From Thiococcus pfennigii (lineage in GTDB: Bacteria; Pseudomonadota; Gammaproteobacteria; Chromatiales; Chromatiaceae): a DNA stretch of 64,000 nt. The notes under the pieces were generated by a model. It did not search any database, had not been told where the DNA came from, and worked only from the letters and a program-made list of their open reading frames with translations. Positions 36,571 through 45,089 of the stretch are shown here, piece by piece. The first letter of the stretch is position 1. The number at the start of each line of letters is the position of its first letter. The stretch spans positions 17,190 through 81,189 of the forward strand of contig NZ_NRRW01000015.1 of NCBI RefSeq assembly GCF_016583835.1. The letters run 5' to 3'. Both the position numbers and the translations under genes were made by a program.

Positions 36571-36683
36571 AGGGCACCTTGAAAAAGTCAAGGTGTCCGT
36601 GCGGGGCAATGATCAGATCACGAGCTATAGGGCAGACCTCACAGGAACCATTTCTGGATCCGGCTGGACCCCGGACGACCGGG

Positions 36684-37943
36684 TCAGATCACGAGGCCGA
36701 TTACAGCGCCGGTGAGCAGCGTCGCCAGCGTCCCGGCGAGGATGGATTTCATGCCGAGCGCGACGATCTCGGGGCGCCGCGCTGGGGCCATGGTGCCGAG
36801 CCCGCCGATCAGGATGCCGAGGCTGCCGAGGTTGGCGAAGCCGCACAGGGCATAGGTCATGATCAGCTCGCTGCGCGGGCTCAGCGCCCCGTCCGGCAGG
36901 GCGGCGAGCTCGATGTAGGCGACGAGCTCGTTGAGGACCGTCTTGATCCCCATCAGCGAGCCGGCCGTCGCGGCCTCGGACCAGGGGATGCCGATCAGCC
37001 AGACGACCGGCGCCATCGCCCAACCGAGGAGGCGCTGCGCGGTGAGCGGGTCACCGGCGATGTCCGGCAGCAGCCCGAGGACCTGGTTGAACAGGCTGAC
37101 CAGGGCCAGCATCACGATCAGCATCGCGATGATGTTGAGCCACAGCGGGATCGCATCGAGTGTGCCGCGGGTGATGGCGTCCATCGCGCTGCGCGTCTCG
37201 CTCGCGACCCGGACCTCGATCTTGGGCTCCTCTTCGGCCTCAGGGACCAGGACGCCGGCGATCAGCAAGGCGGCTGGCGCGTTGATCAGCGAGGCGGTCA
37301 GGACGTGGCCGAGCGGGTCCGGGATGACGCCGGTGAGCAGGGTCGCGTAGAGGACCATCACGGTGCCGGCGATGGTCGCCATGCCGCAGGCCATGATGCC
37401 GAACAGGGCGCTGCGCGACATGCCTTGCAGGTAGGGGCGGATCAACAGCGGCGCCTCGGTCATTCCGACGAAGACGTTGGCCGCGGCGCCGAGCCCGAGC
37501 GGCCCGCCGGTGCCGAGCGTGCGGCGCAGCAGCCAGGCGAAGGCGCGCACCGCGAGCGGCAGCACGCGCCAGTGGAAGAGCAGGGCCGACAGGGCGCTGA
37601 TGACGAGGATCAGCGGCAAGGCCCGGAAGGCCAACACGAAGCTGTTCTGCGGGTAGGCGGTCTCGAACGGCGCCGCGGCGCCGCCCAGGTAGCCGAAGAC
37701 GAGTTCGGTGCCGGCCTGGGTCGCCGTCTGGAGCGCGGTGGCGAGTGCGTTGAGCGCGAGGAATCCGTCCTGGAGCGGCGGCAGCTTCAGCAGCGCGACG
37801 GCGATCAGGAACTGGAGCGCGAGCCCGGCGACGATCAGCCGCGGGCGCACGCGGCGGCGGTCTTCGCTCAGCAGCCAGGCCAGGCCGATCAGCACGACCA
37901 GGCCGATGAGGCCCTGGAAGGGCAGGGCGGCGGGGTGGGCCAT
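36684..37943 (-). CDS. nupC: concentrative nucleoside transporter, NupC family
   Basis: A 419-residue inner-membrane transporter that imports nucleosides with protons or sodium. The CNT signature is GMTEAPLLIRPYLQGMSRS; other blocks are YPQNSFVLAFRALPLI, MACGMATIAGTVMVLYA and NELVAYIELAAL with TYALCGFANLGSLGI. About ten hydrophobic helices are present. The ATG at 37943 matches the family start. It follows hslO by 10 bp on the same strand, probably in one transcript. Confidence 0.9.
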   Translation of the reverse strand: MAHPAALPFQGLIGLVVLIGLAWLLSEDRRRVRPRLIVAGLALQFLIAVALLKLPPLQDGFLALNALATALQTATQAGTELVFGYLGGAAAPFETAYPQNSFVLAFRALPLILVISALSALLFHWRVLPLAVRAFAWLLRRTLGTGGPLGLGAAANVFVGMTEAPLLIRPYLQGMSRSALFGIMACGMATIAGTVMVLYATLLTGVIPDPLGHVLTASLINAPAALLIAGVLVPEAEEEPKIEVRVASETRSAMDAITRGTLDAIPLWLNIIAMLIVMLALVSLFNQVLGLLPDIAGDPLTAQRLLGWAMAPVVWLIGIPWSEAATAGSLMGIKTVLNELVAYIELAALPDGALSPRSELIMTYALCGFANLGSLGILIGGLGTMAPARRPEIVALGMKSILAGTLATLLTGAVIGLVI

Positions 37944-37953
37944 CGTCGGCCGC

Positions 37954-38826
37954 TCAGTGCCGGCCCGCGGGCGGCTGGTGGTGCGGCGCGGCGACGAACA
38001 GCTGCTGGATGTCGACCGGGTCGAAGCGGTACTCGCGGTTGCAGAACTCGCAGGTGACCGCGACGCCACCCTGGTCGGCGGCGGTGCGCTCGACCTCCAG
38101 CTGGCCGAGGGCGCGCAGCGTATCCTCGATGCGCTGGCGCGAGCAGCCGCAGCGGAAGGCGATCGGCTCGGACTCGAAGAGGCGCACCTGCTCCTCGTGG
38201 AAGAGCCGGTGCAGCAGCCCCTCGGCGGGCAGGCCGAGTAGCTCGACGCGGGTCAGGGTCCCCGCGAGCAGGCCGATCCGCTCCCAATCCTCGACCTCGC
38301 CCGCGGCGCTCGGCAGGCGCTGGAGGAGCATCCCGGCGGCGCGCTGTGGGCTCGCCTCGAGCCAGAGCCGGGTCGGCAGCTGCTCGGAGGTCGAGAAGTA
38401 GCGCCCGATCGCCTCGGCCAGGTCGCGGCCCTCCAGCGGCACGATCCCCTGGTAGGGCTCGGCGCCGCGGCGCTCGATCGTCAAGACCAGGCGGCCGGCA
38501 CCGAAGGTCTCGGTGAGGCCGGCGCCGAGCGGCACCTCGCCCGTCCAGCGCGCCAACCCGCGCACCGTGCGCTGGTCGGTGGCCTGGGCGACGAGCGTGC
38601 GCAGCGGGCCGTCGCCCTGGACCTGGAGGATCAGCGAGCCCTCGAACTTGATGGTCGCGCTCAGCAGCGCGACCGCGGCGAGGGCCTGACCGAGCTGGTC
38701 CTGGACCGCGAGCGGGTAGGGGTGGATCGCGAGGACGGCGCGCCAGCTCGCGTCCAGATAGGCGAGTTCGCCGCGCACGCCGGCCTGCTCGAAGAGGAAA
38801 CGGTGGAGGCTATCTGGATCGGACAT
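37954..38826 (-). CDS. hslO: redox-regulated chaperone Hsp33
   Basis: A 290-residue holdase chaperone activated by oxidative unfolding. The C-terminal zinc switch is intact: CGCS near residue 230 and CEFC near residue 263, the CxC and CxxC pairs that release zinc on oxidation. The N-terminal core shows FEGSLILQVQGDGPLRTLV and GIVPLEGRDLAEAIGRYF. An additional His-rich tail (HHQPPAGRH) follows the switch domain. In a phototroph it would serve against oxidative damage. Upstream is the GGDEF/EAL gene, 117 bp away. Confidence 0.93.
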   Translation of the reverse strand: MSDPDSLHRFLFEQAGVRGELAYLDASWRAVLAIHPYPLAVQDQLGQALAAVALLSATIKFEGSLILQVQGDGPLRTLVAQATDQRTVRGLARWTGEVPLGAGLTETFGAGRLVLTIERRGAEPYQGIVPLEGRDLAEAIGRYFSTSEQLPTRLWLEASPQRAAGMLLQRLPSAAGEVEDWERIGLLAGTLTRVELLGLPAEGLLHRLFHEEQVRLFESEPIAFRCGCSRQRIEDTLRALGQLEVERTAADQGGVAVTCEFCNREYRFDPVDIQQLFVAAPHHQPPAGRH

Positions 38827-38943
38827 GGGGTCGGACGTCTGGTGGTGTCGGGCTGTCTCGGCGGTTCGGCGCCGGCGGCCTCGGTGGGCGCCATTCTGCG
38901 GCAATCGCGCCCCGGTTGCACGCCGGCACGGCGCGCCGGGGAC

Positions 38944-40962
38944 TCAGGGGCGTGGCGCGTCGTCGCTCGGCTGCGGCGCCTCGGCGAACCGCTCGAGCAG
39001 TGCCGTGATCTCCTCGGCCGGGGCCGGGCGGCCGAACAGGTAGCCCTGGGCCAGGTCGCAGCCGACCCCGAGGAGGAAGCGCCGTTGGGCCTCGGTCTCG
39101 ACGCCCTCGGCGAGCACCTTGAAACCGAGCCGGCTGGCGAGCGCGGCGATGGCGTCGACGATCGCGGCGCTGGCGGTGTCGTCCGGCAGGCCGCTGATGA
39201 AGCTCATGTCGATCTTCAGCGTGTCGAACGGCAGGCCCTTCAGGTAGGCGAGCGATGAGTAGCCGGTGCCGAAGTCGTCCATCGCCAGTGCGAGGCCGAG
39301 GCGTTTGAGACCGGCGAGCACGGCCGGTGCCTCCTCGCGCAGGTCCATGACGACGGTCTCGGTCACCTCCAGCTCCAGGCGGTCGGCGGGAAGGCCCGTC
39401 TCCTCGAGCAGGGCCGCGACCGTCTCCACCGGGTTGCGGCGCCGGATCTCGGCGCCCGAGACGTTGACGGCGATGCGCCCGAACGGCAGCCCATCGGCCT
39501 GCCAGGCCAGCGCCTGGACGCAGGCGGTGCGCAGGACCCACTCGCCGAGGGGGAGGATGAGCCCCGTCTCCTCGGCGATGCGGATGAAGCGGTTCGGGCC
39601 GAGCAGGCCGCGCTGCGGGTGCTGCCAGCGCACCAGCGCCTCCAGCCCGATCAGGCGTCCCTGGCGCATGTCGACCTGCGGCTGATAGTGGAGCACCAGT
39701 TCGTCGTCGGCGAGGGCGCGGTGCAGGTCCGAGATCAGCATCACCCGCTCGCGGGCATAGTCCGAGAGGGCGCGCGCATAGTGGCGGTAGCCGTTGCCGC
39801 CGGACTCGCGGGCCTGATAGAGGGCGGCGTCGCAGTTCTGCATCAGCCGGGCGACGTCGTCGCCGTCGTTGGGGTAGGTGGCGATGCCGATGCTGGCGCT
39901 GATGAAGAGTTGCTGGCCGGCGAGGGCCAGCGGCCGGGCGAGCGCATCGATGATGCGCTCGGCCATCAGGCTGGCGCGGGTCTCGATGCCGGTGTCGCTC
40001 TCGATCAGCACGGCGAACTCGTCGCCGCTCAAGCGCGCGACCGTCTCGTCGGGGCGCACCAGCGCGGTCAGACGCGCGGCGACCTCGCAGAGCACCAGGT
40101 CGCCGACGCCGTGGCCGAGGCTGTCGTTGACGTGGCGGAAGGCATCGAGGTCGGCGAGGAGCAGGCCGACCTGCGTGCGGCCCGCCTTGGCCCGCCGCAG
40201 CGTCTGCTCCAGACGGGTGCGGAACAGCAACCGGTTGGGCAGGTCGGTGAGCGGGTCGCGGTGGGCGAGCCGCTCGATCTGTGCCTCGGAGCGCTTGATG
40301 TCGCTGATGTCGGAGAAGACCCCGACATAGTGGGTAACGCGGCCCGTCTCGCTGCGCACCGCGTTGATGTTGACCCACTGGGGGGCGATCTCGCCGTCCT
40401 TGGCGCGGTTCCAGATCTCGCCGCGCCAGTGGTCCTGGTCGAGGAGTTGGCGCCACATCGCGCGGAAGAAGACCGGATCGTGGTAGCCGGACTGGAGCAG
40501 GCTCGGGTTGCGTCCGAGGAGTTCATCGGCCGTATAGCCGGTGATCTGGCTGAGGGCGGCATTGACCGCGATGATCGCCGGGGTCGTATCCGTGACCATG
40601 ATGCCCTCGCTCGTGTTGTCGACGGCCGCGGCGTAGAGGCGCATCTGCGCCTCGGCCTGCTTGCGTTCGGTGACGTCGCGCAGGAAGGCGACGGTCACCG
40701 TTCGGCCGTCCATCTCCATATCGACGCTGCGCAGGTCGGCCGAGACGAGCTTGCCGCCGGCGTGCTTGATCTGGATCTCGATCGGCTCGTCGGGGGTGGC
40801 GACGAAGCCGAAGTCCTGGCCGATGAGCCCCGTGCGCGGGTCGCCGAACAGGGCCGTGGCGGCCGCGTTCGCATAGAGGATGGTGCCGCGACCGTCGAGG
40901 ATCAGGATGGCGTCCGAGGCCAACGCGACGATCTGGCGAAAATCGACCCGCTGGGCCGCCAT
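38944..40962 (-). CDS. PAS-PAS-GGDEF-EAL c-di-GMP signalling protein
   Basis: A 672-residue cytoplasmic protein. Order: PAS 1 (about 5-100), PAS 2 (105-230, with VFSDISDIKRSEAQI at its end), GGDEF (235-400) and EAL (410-660). The GGDEF active-site motif is RLSGDEF (312-316), with Ser at the first glycine, so cyclase activity may be low. The EAL domain has LEALVRWQHPQ (441-446), NVSGAEI, EVTETVVM and DDFGTGYSSLAYLKGLP, so phosphodiesterase activity is likely. Its ATG overlaps the kaiB stop by one base, making it the third gene of kaiC-kaiB-PAS/GGDEF/EAL. The PAS domains have no Cys/His to suggest a specific cofactor. Confidence 0.93.
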   Translation of the reverse strand: MAAQRVDFRQIVALASDAILILDGRGTILYANAAATALFGDPRTGLIGQDFGFVATPDEPIEIQIKHAGGKLVSADLRSVDMEMDGRTVTVAFLRDVTERKQAEAQMRLYAAAVDNTSEGIMVTDTTPAIIAVNAALSQITGYTADELLGRNPSLLQSGYHDPVFFRAMWRQLLDQDHWRGEIWNRAKDGEIAPQWVNINAVRSETGRVTHYVGVFSDISDIKRSEAQIERLAHRDPLTDLPNRLLFRTRLEQTLRRAKAGRTQVGLLLADLDAFRHVNDSLGHGVGDLVLCEVAARLTALVRPDETVARLSGDEFAVLIESDTGIETRASLMAERIIDALARPLALAGQQLFISASIGIATYPNDGDDVARLMQNCDAALYQARESGGNGYRHYARALSDYARERVMLISDLHRALADDELVLHYQPQVDMRQGRLIGLEALVRWQHPQRGLLGPNRFIRIAEETGLILPLGEWVLRTACVQALAWQADGLPFGRIAVNVSGAEIRRRNPVETVAALLEETGLPADRLELEVTETVVMDLREEAPAVLAGLKRLGLALAMDDFGTGYSSLAYLKGLPFDTLKIDMSFISGLPDDTASAAIVDAIAALASRLGFKVLAEGVETEAQRRFLLGVGCDLAQGYLFGRPAPAEEITALLERFAEAPQPSDDAPRP

Positions 40963-41243
40963 CAGGCCTCCTTGAGGTCGAGTCCGACCAGGACCTTGTC
41001 GTGCTCGGAGAGGTCGCCGACGACGCGGCGTACCGGCGGGGGCAACTTCTTGATGACGACCGGGGTCGCGAGGATCCGCTCGTCCTCGGCCAGCTGTGGG
41101 CGCTCCAGGATGTCGATGACCTCGATCGCGATCTGCTGGCCCTCGGCCGCGAGTCCCGCGACGATCGCCTCCAGGTTGGCGATGGCGCGACTCGCGGCCG
41201 CCGTGCGCCCGGCGATGTAGAGGCGTAGAAGCTGACCGCTCAT
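40962..41243 (-). CDS. kaiB: KaiB family protein
   Basis: A 93-residue thioredoxin-like protein. It reads LLRLYIAGRTAAASRAIANL, followed by IAIEVIDILERPQLAEDERI and LATPVVIKKLPPPVRRVVGD, the classic KaiB pattern with the cis-proline strand TPVVIK. In cyanobacteria KaiB changes fold and binds KaiC to drive the clock's dephosphorylation phase. It overlaps kaiC (ATGA) upstream and the GGDEF/EAL gene downstream (TGATG). No kaiA is seen, as usual outside cyanobacteria. Confidence 0.92.
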   Translation of the reverse strand: MSGQLLRLYIAGRTAAASRAIANLEAIVAGLAAEGQQIAIEVIDILERPQLAEDERILATPVVIKKLPPPVRRVVGDLSEHDKVLVGLDLKEA

Positions 41244-42997
41244 TCGCGGCCCCGGCTGACGGCGGCGCGCGCCCGGGCGATCTGCGCCAGGCGCTGTTCG
41301 ATCTGGGCGATCCGACGGTCGAGCTCGGCGCCCTTCGCCTCCTCCTCGATCCGCGCGAGGCGCGCGGCGGCGGCCGTGACCTCGGTCAGCTGGTCGCGGG
41401 CGTGGCGGGCGCGCTCGAGTTCCTGGTCGAGCTGTTCCAGCTCGGCCTCGTCCTCGGCCGCCCGGGCCAGTCGCGCCGTGCCATAGGCGATCCCGCCCGT
41501 ACCGAGGTAGGGCTCTTCGATCGCGAGGCCGGCCCCGCTGATGCGAAACTCCTTGACCTGGTTCGAGATCGGCAGGCCGCGGGCCTTGACCACGGTGATC
41601 AGTCGGTTGATCTCGCCGTCGTTCTCGTGGCGGCGCAGGCGGATCCAGACGTCGATCATCGAGGAGACGTCGAGGTGGCTGACCCCGCCGCCGTCGTCGC
41701 TGAGGAGCTCGGTGGCGATCAGCGTGACGCCCTCGGCCTTGAGCAGGTGCAGGAGCCGCAGCAGCGTCTCCTTGGCGGCCGGGTCGTGGCCGCGCCCGGC
41801 CAGGCTGCTGATCGGGTCGAGCACGACCAGGTCCGGCCGATACTCGCCGATCAGCCGCATGACCCGCATCAGGTGCTCTTCGAGGCCGAGTTCCACGGCG
41901 CGGACCGGGCGCAGCACGAGGCCGTCCTTCGGGTGGTCGTCCCGGTGGTCGTCCTGGTGGTCTTCTGGGCCGGCTGCCTCGTGCCCGTCGCGGCGGTATC
42001 GGGCGAGGTCGAGGCCGAGGACGCGCTGGTTGCGGGTCAGCTCGTCGATGCTCTCCTCGAAGCTGATGTAGAGCACCGCGAGGCCGGCCTCGCAGGCGGC
42101 GCGCACCAGGCTGCACGCGAGGCTCGTCTTGCCGGTGCCGGCCTGGCCCGACAGCAGCACGGTTGAGCCCCGATAGGGCCCGTCGCCGCCGAGCATCGCG
42201 TCCAGGCCGGGGATGCCGGTCGAGAGGCGCCGGTCGGAGACCTTGGCCGTGAGCTCGGCGCCCGTGACCGGGACGAGGAAGAGCCCGCCGGCGTCGAGCA
42301 GAAAGGGGTATTCGTTGGTCTCGTGCGCACCGCCGCGGCGCTTGACGACCCGCAGCACCCGGGTCATGACGCGGTTGGTCACCTCTTGCCTGAGCGCGAT
42401 CACGCAGTCGGCGACATAGTCCTCGAGCCCATAACGGGTGCTGAACTCGCCGCGCTCCCCGGTCGTGATCAGGCAGGTCACGCGCCGCTCGCGGATCCAG
42501 TCGAAGACCCGGGCCAGCTCGCTGCGCAGGCTCGGGTAGCTCGCGAAGGTCGCCTCGATCCCGTCGATCGCATCGATCACCAGGCGCGTCGCCGCGAGGC
42601 CCTCGAGGGCATGAGCGATGCGCGCGAGGATGACCGTGAGTTCGATCGTCTCGCCGACCTGGACCTCGTTGCGGTCCGGGCGCATGTCGAGGATGCGCAG
42701 GCGACCCTCGGCGACGTGCCGGCGCGCCGGGAAGCCGAATCCCTCGGCGTGCGCGAGCAGGGCCTCGGGGGACTCGTCGAAGGTGACCAGGACGCCGGGT
42801 TCGCCGGCGGCGATGCCGTGGCAGAGGAAGGTCAGGGCGATGACGGTCTTGCCGGTCCCGGCGGCGCCGCGCAGCAGCGTCGGTCGCCCCGCCGGGACGC
42901 CGCCCCGGAGGATGCGGTCGAGGCCGGCGATGCCGGTCGGGGCGACGTCCGGACGGTGCTCGATCGTCGCCCCTTCGCGGTGCGTCTCAGCCGACAT
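41240..42997 (-). CDS. kaiC: KaiC family circadian-clock-type ATPase
   Basis: A 585-residue double RecA-fold ATPase. The ATG at 42997 has AGGAGG 8 bases upstream; a GTG 24 bases earlier is less likely. CI: Walker A GAAGTGKT (44-51) and FDES (73-76). CII: Walker A GQAGTGKT (284-291), catalytic FEES with Glu314-Glu315. The phosphorylation region HLDVSSMIDVWIRL places Ser445-Ser446 where cyanobacterial KaiC has Ser431-Thr432, as in KaiC2-type proteins. Odd parts are a His/Asp-rich insertion at 339-358 in CII and a C-terminal coiled coil of about 85 residues. It likely autophosphorylates and pairs with KaiB; output is probably the GGDEF/EAL protein. Confidence 0.92.
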   Translation of the reverse strand: MSAETHREGATIEHRPDVAPTGIAGLDRILRGGVPAGRPTLLRGAAGTGKTVIALTFLCHGIAAGEPGVLVTFDESPEALLAHAEGFGFPARRHVAEGRLRILDMRPDRNEVQVGETIELTVILARIAHALEGLAATRLVIDAIDGIEATFASYPSLRSELARVFDWIRERRVTCLITTGERGEFSTRYGLEDYVADCVIALRQEVTNRVMTRVLRVVKRRGGAHETNEYPFLLDAGGLFLVPVTGAELTAKVSDRRLSTGIPGLDAMLGGDGPYRGSTVLLSGQAGTGKTSLACSLVRAACEAGLAVLYISFEESIDELTRNQRVLGLDLARYRRDGHEAAGPEDHQDDHRDDHPKDGLVLRPVRAVELGLEEHLMRVMRLIGEYRPDLVVLDPISSLAGRGHDPAAKETLLRLLHLLKAEGVTLIATELLSDDGGGVSHLDVSSMIDVWIRLRRHENDGEINRLITVVKARGLPISNQVKEFRISGAGLAIEEPYLGTGGIAYGTARLARAAEDEAELEQLDQELERARHARDQLTEVTAAAARLARIEEEAKGAELDRRIAQIEQRLAQIARARAAVSRGRE

Positions 42998-43355
42998 CGG
43001 CGCAATCCTCCTGCCGGTCACGTGGGGTCGCGGACCAGCGCAGCCGGCGGTTCATGGCGGACCCGGGGATGGTCGGGTGCCGGCTCGCGCGGTGCGCGTT
43101 AGGGCGCCCGGCAGGCCGGGCGGGGGCGAGTGTCAGTTCCGATGGGGGCTGCGGCCCGAGGGCCAGATCGTCGGCTCGCCTGCTCGTCATCGCGATCTTG
43201 TTCTCTGTGCGCTGCCACGGTGAGGCGCGGCGTCCTGGCGTCCGTGTCCCCGGTGGTCGAGGCCACCAGGACAATTGTGGAATCGTAGCAGAATCGCAGG
43301 CGCGCGAGCGAGGCCGCCAGCCGCCTCCGTGCGGCGGCGAGCCTTGGGGCTCTCC
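42998..43355. other. intergenic region between rpfF-like gene and kaiC
   Basis: 358 bp with no gene on either strand. It contains GGTGG-CCTCGA-CCACC (about 43249-43266) and a GCCGCC...GGCGGC hairpin near 43319-43337 just after the rpfF stop that may end that transcript. No convincing kaiC promoter was found. Confidence 0.5.
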
Positions 43356-44216
43356 TCAGGCCGCGGCGATGCCCTGCTGGTGCTGCCGGGTGACCAGGCG
43401 CTCCATCATGCGCAGGTCGCGTGGCTCGAGCCGCATCGCGGTGTCGACCCAGATCTCGACGATGTCGAGCAACTCCTGCCAGCCGATCGGATGCAGATAG
43501 TCACGCACCTTGCGTACCGCGCGAAAGCCGTTGCGGGCGCGATTCTCGCGCTTGATGTAGTCATAGACGGCCGCCTCGCCCTCGCCCGTCTCGACCAGGA
43601 TGTCGACCAGCCCCATCGCTTGGAGCTCCTCGGCGCTGTAGATCCGCCCGCTCAGGATCATCTGCTCGGCGCGTTTGGGATCGAGTCGGCGTGCGAGCAG
43701 GCTGTAGGCACCCATCCCGGGGAACAGATTGAACAGGACCTCGGGAAAGCCCATCCGCGCCTGGCGCTCGGCGATCAGGACGTCGCTCGAGAGGGCCGTC
43801 TCGAAGCCGCCGCCGAGGGCCTCGCCCTGGACCAACGACAGTGTCGTTACGTCGCCGTTGAAATGCCGGATGTTCGCGAACAGCGGCTCGATGCAGGCGA
43901 TGCCGTAGCGTCGCAGGCCCTCGCGATCGCCCTGAATGACGTAGCGGCGGAACAGTTCCAGGTCGCCGCCGAGATTGAATATGCGAGGCGTATTCGAGGC
44001 GATGACGTGATAGCGGATGCCGAGGGGGGCGGCGTTCTGCTCGACGAACCGGCACCAGCCGATGAGGTCGGTCAGCAGTCGGGTGGAAAAACAGGGGCGG
44101 TCGGTCGGTTGCAGATAGCACCAGGCCGTTTCGTACTTGCGATCGAGGTGGGTCGCGATCTGGTCGAGATGACGGGAAGCGAAGCCGATGCTGGCGATGG
44201 AGGGCTGTGCGTTCAT
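43356..44216 (-). CDS. rpfF: RpfF-type crotonase, putative DSF synthase
   Basis: A 286-residue crotonase-fold protein that matches RpfF, which makes diffusible signal factors (cis-2-unsaturated fatty acids) from acyl-ACP. Matching blocks are PCFSTRLLTDLIGW, VIASNTPRIFNLGGDLELFR, SLVQGEALGGGFETALSSD and GFPEVLFNLFPGMGAYSLL, and the ending LDIVEIWVDTAMRLEPRDLR. Glu139 and Glu159 correspond to the two catalytic glutamates of RpfF (141 and 161 in Xanthomonas). GGAG precedes the ATG. No RpfC/RpfG genes are nearby; the kaiCB-GGDEF/EAL operon follows on the same strand. Quorum-signal production is inferred. Confidence 0.87.
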   Translation of the reverse strand: MNAQPSIASIGFASRHLDQIATHLDRKYETAWCYLQPTDRPCFSTRLLTDLIGWCRFVEQNAAPLGIRYHVIASNTPRIFNLGGDLELFRRYVIQGDREGLRRYGIACIEPLFANIRHFNGDVTTLSLVQGEALGGGFETALSSDVLIAERQARMGFPEVLFNLFPGMGAYSLLARRLDPKRAEQMILSGRIYSAEELQAMGLVDILVETGEGEAAVYDYIKRENRARNGFRAVRKVRDYLHPIGWQELLDIVEIWVDTAMRLEPRDLRMMERLVTRQHQQGIAAA

Positions 44217-44330
44217 GCTTTATCTCCGCGAAGGCAACAAATGAAAAATCAACTCCCATGCACAAAATAAGGTACCATCATCGACAAAAAGCTGATAAAA
44301 ATTATAGTTTTTGTTGCATCAGGTCACGTC
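44217..44330 (-). promoter_or_regulatory. AT-rich leader and promoter of the rpfF-like gene
   Basis: On the minus strand a perfect TATAAT (44301-44306) is followed by an AT-rich leader of 84 bases with a GGAG ribosome site. The -35 box is weak, suggesting an activator. This 115-bp stretch is far less GC-rich than the surroundings. The RAYT 3 insertion begins at 44334, directly upstream. Confidence 0.55.
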
Positions 44331-44333
44331 CTC

Positions 44334-44356
44334 GAAAAGGGGTCAGAGCCCTTTTT
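44334..44356 (+). repeat. REP family 3 copy, 5' of RAYT 3
   Basis: GAAAAGGGGTCAGAGCCCTTTTT, a hairpin with AAAAGGG and CCCTTTT arms. It ends 4 bases before the RAYT 3 start codon, so it overlaps the translation-initiation zone. Confidence 0.9.
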
Positions 44357-44359
44357 ACC

Positions 44360-45061
44360 ATGCCTCGTAAACAGCGATTCTTTCTCCCGGACATCCCGGC
44401 CCATGTGGTGCAGCGCGGCCACAACCGTCAGCCGGTCTTCTTCGCCGACGAGGATCGTCTTGCGTACCTGTCGTGGCTGAAGGAGGGGGCCGAACGTTAT
44501 TGCTGCGCCATTCACGCCTATGTGTTGATGGGCAACCATGTGCATCTGCTGATCACGCCGGACGATTCCGAATCGATCAGTCGCCTGATGCAGTATGTCG
44601 GGCGTCGCTACGTGCCTCATGTCAATCGCCGCTACGGGCGCAGCGGCACGCTGTGGGAGGGGCGCTTCCGGTCGAGCATCATCGAGACGCAGACCTACCT
44701 GCTCGCCTGCCATCGCTACATCGAGCTCAACCCCGTGCGTGCCGGCATCGTCGCGATGCCGGGGGACTACCGCTGGTCGAGCTACCGCTGCAATGCCCTA
44801 GGGTTGCGCGACGGCCTCCTCGTCGCCCATGCCGAATACCTGGCTCTCGGGCGCACGGACGACGAGCGACGTGCCGCCTACCGCGGGCTCTTCGGCGGTG
44901 CCGACGATGGGGAGGGTGATCTGAACGGGCAGTTGCGGGCCTGCCTGCGGAGCGGGACGCCGTTGGGCGAAGACGACTTCTGCGTTGGCGTCGAGCAGAC
45001 GCTCGGACGGCGCATCGGCCAAGTGGCGCGGGGTCGCCCCAAAAGGCCCAAGCAGGGGTAG
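44360..45061 (+). CDS. REP-associated tyrosine transposase (RAYT 3, long form)
   Basis: A 233-residue Y1 transposase of a different subgroup from RAYT 1 and 2. It starts MPRKQRFFLPDIPAHVVQRG and carries the HxH site in MGNHVHLLITP, GTLWEGRFRSSI, and the catalytic tyrosine in CHRYIELNPVRAGI, then DYRWSSYRCNALG and a helix-turn-helix-like tail (TPLGEDDFCVGVEQTLGRR). Copies of GGGGTCAGAGCCC flank it on both sides (44334-44356, 45068-45163). It sits divergently beside rpfF and convergently to apbC. It seems intact. The Shine-Dalgarno is poor because the REP occupies the site. Confidence 0.9.
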   Translation: MPRKQRFFLPDIPAHVVQRGHNRQPVFFADEDRLAYLSWLKEGAERYCCAIHAYVLMGNHVHLLITPDDSESISRLMQYVGRRYVPHVNRRYGRSGTLWEGRFRSSIIETQTYLLACHRYIELNPVRAGIVAMPGDYRWSSYRCNALGLRDGLLVAHAEYLALGRTDDERRAAYRGLFGGADDGEGDLNGQLRACLRSGTPLGEDDFCVGVEQTLGRRIGQVARGRPKRPKQG

Positions 45062-45089
45062 CCCGAAAAGGGCGAAAAAGGGGTCAGCG

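Noticed and set aside
43356..44216. Ordinary enoyl-CoA hydratase for fatty-acid oxidation
   Set aside because: The FNLGGDLELF, FPGMGAYS and EIWVDTAMRL blocks are those of RpfF, and no beta-oxidation genes are nearby.
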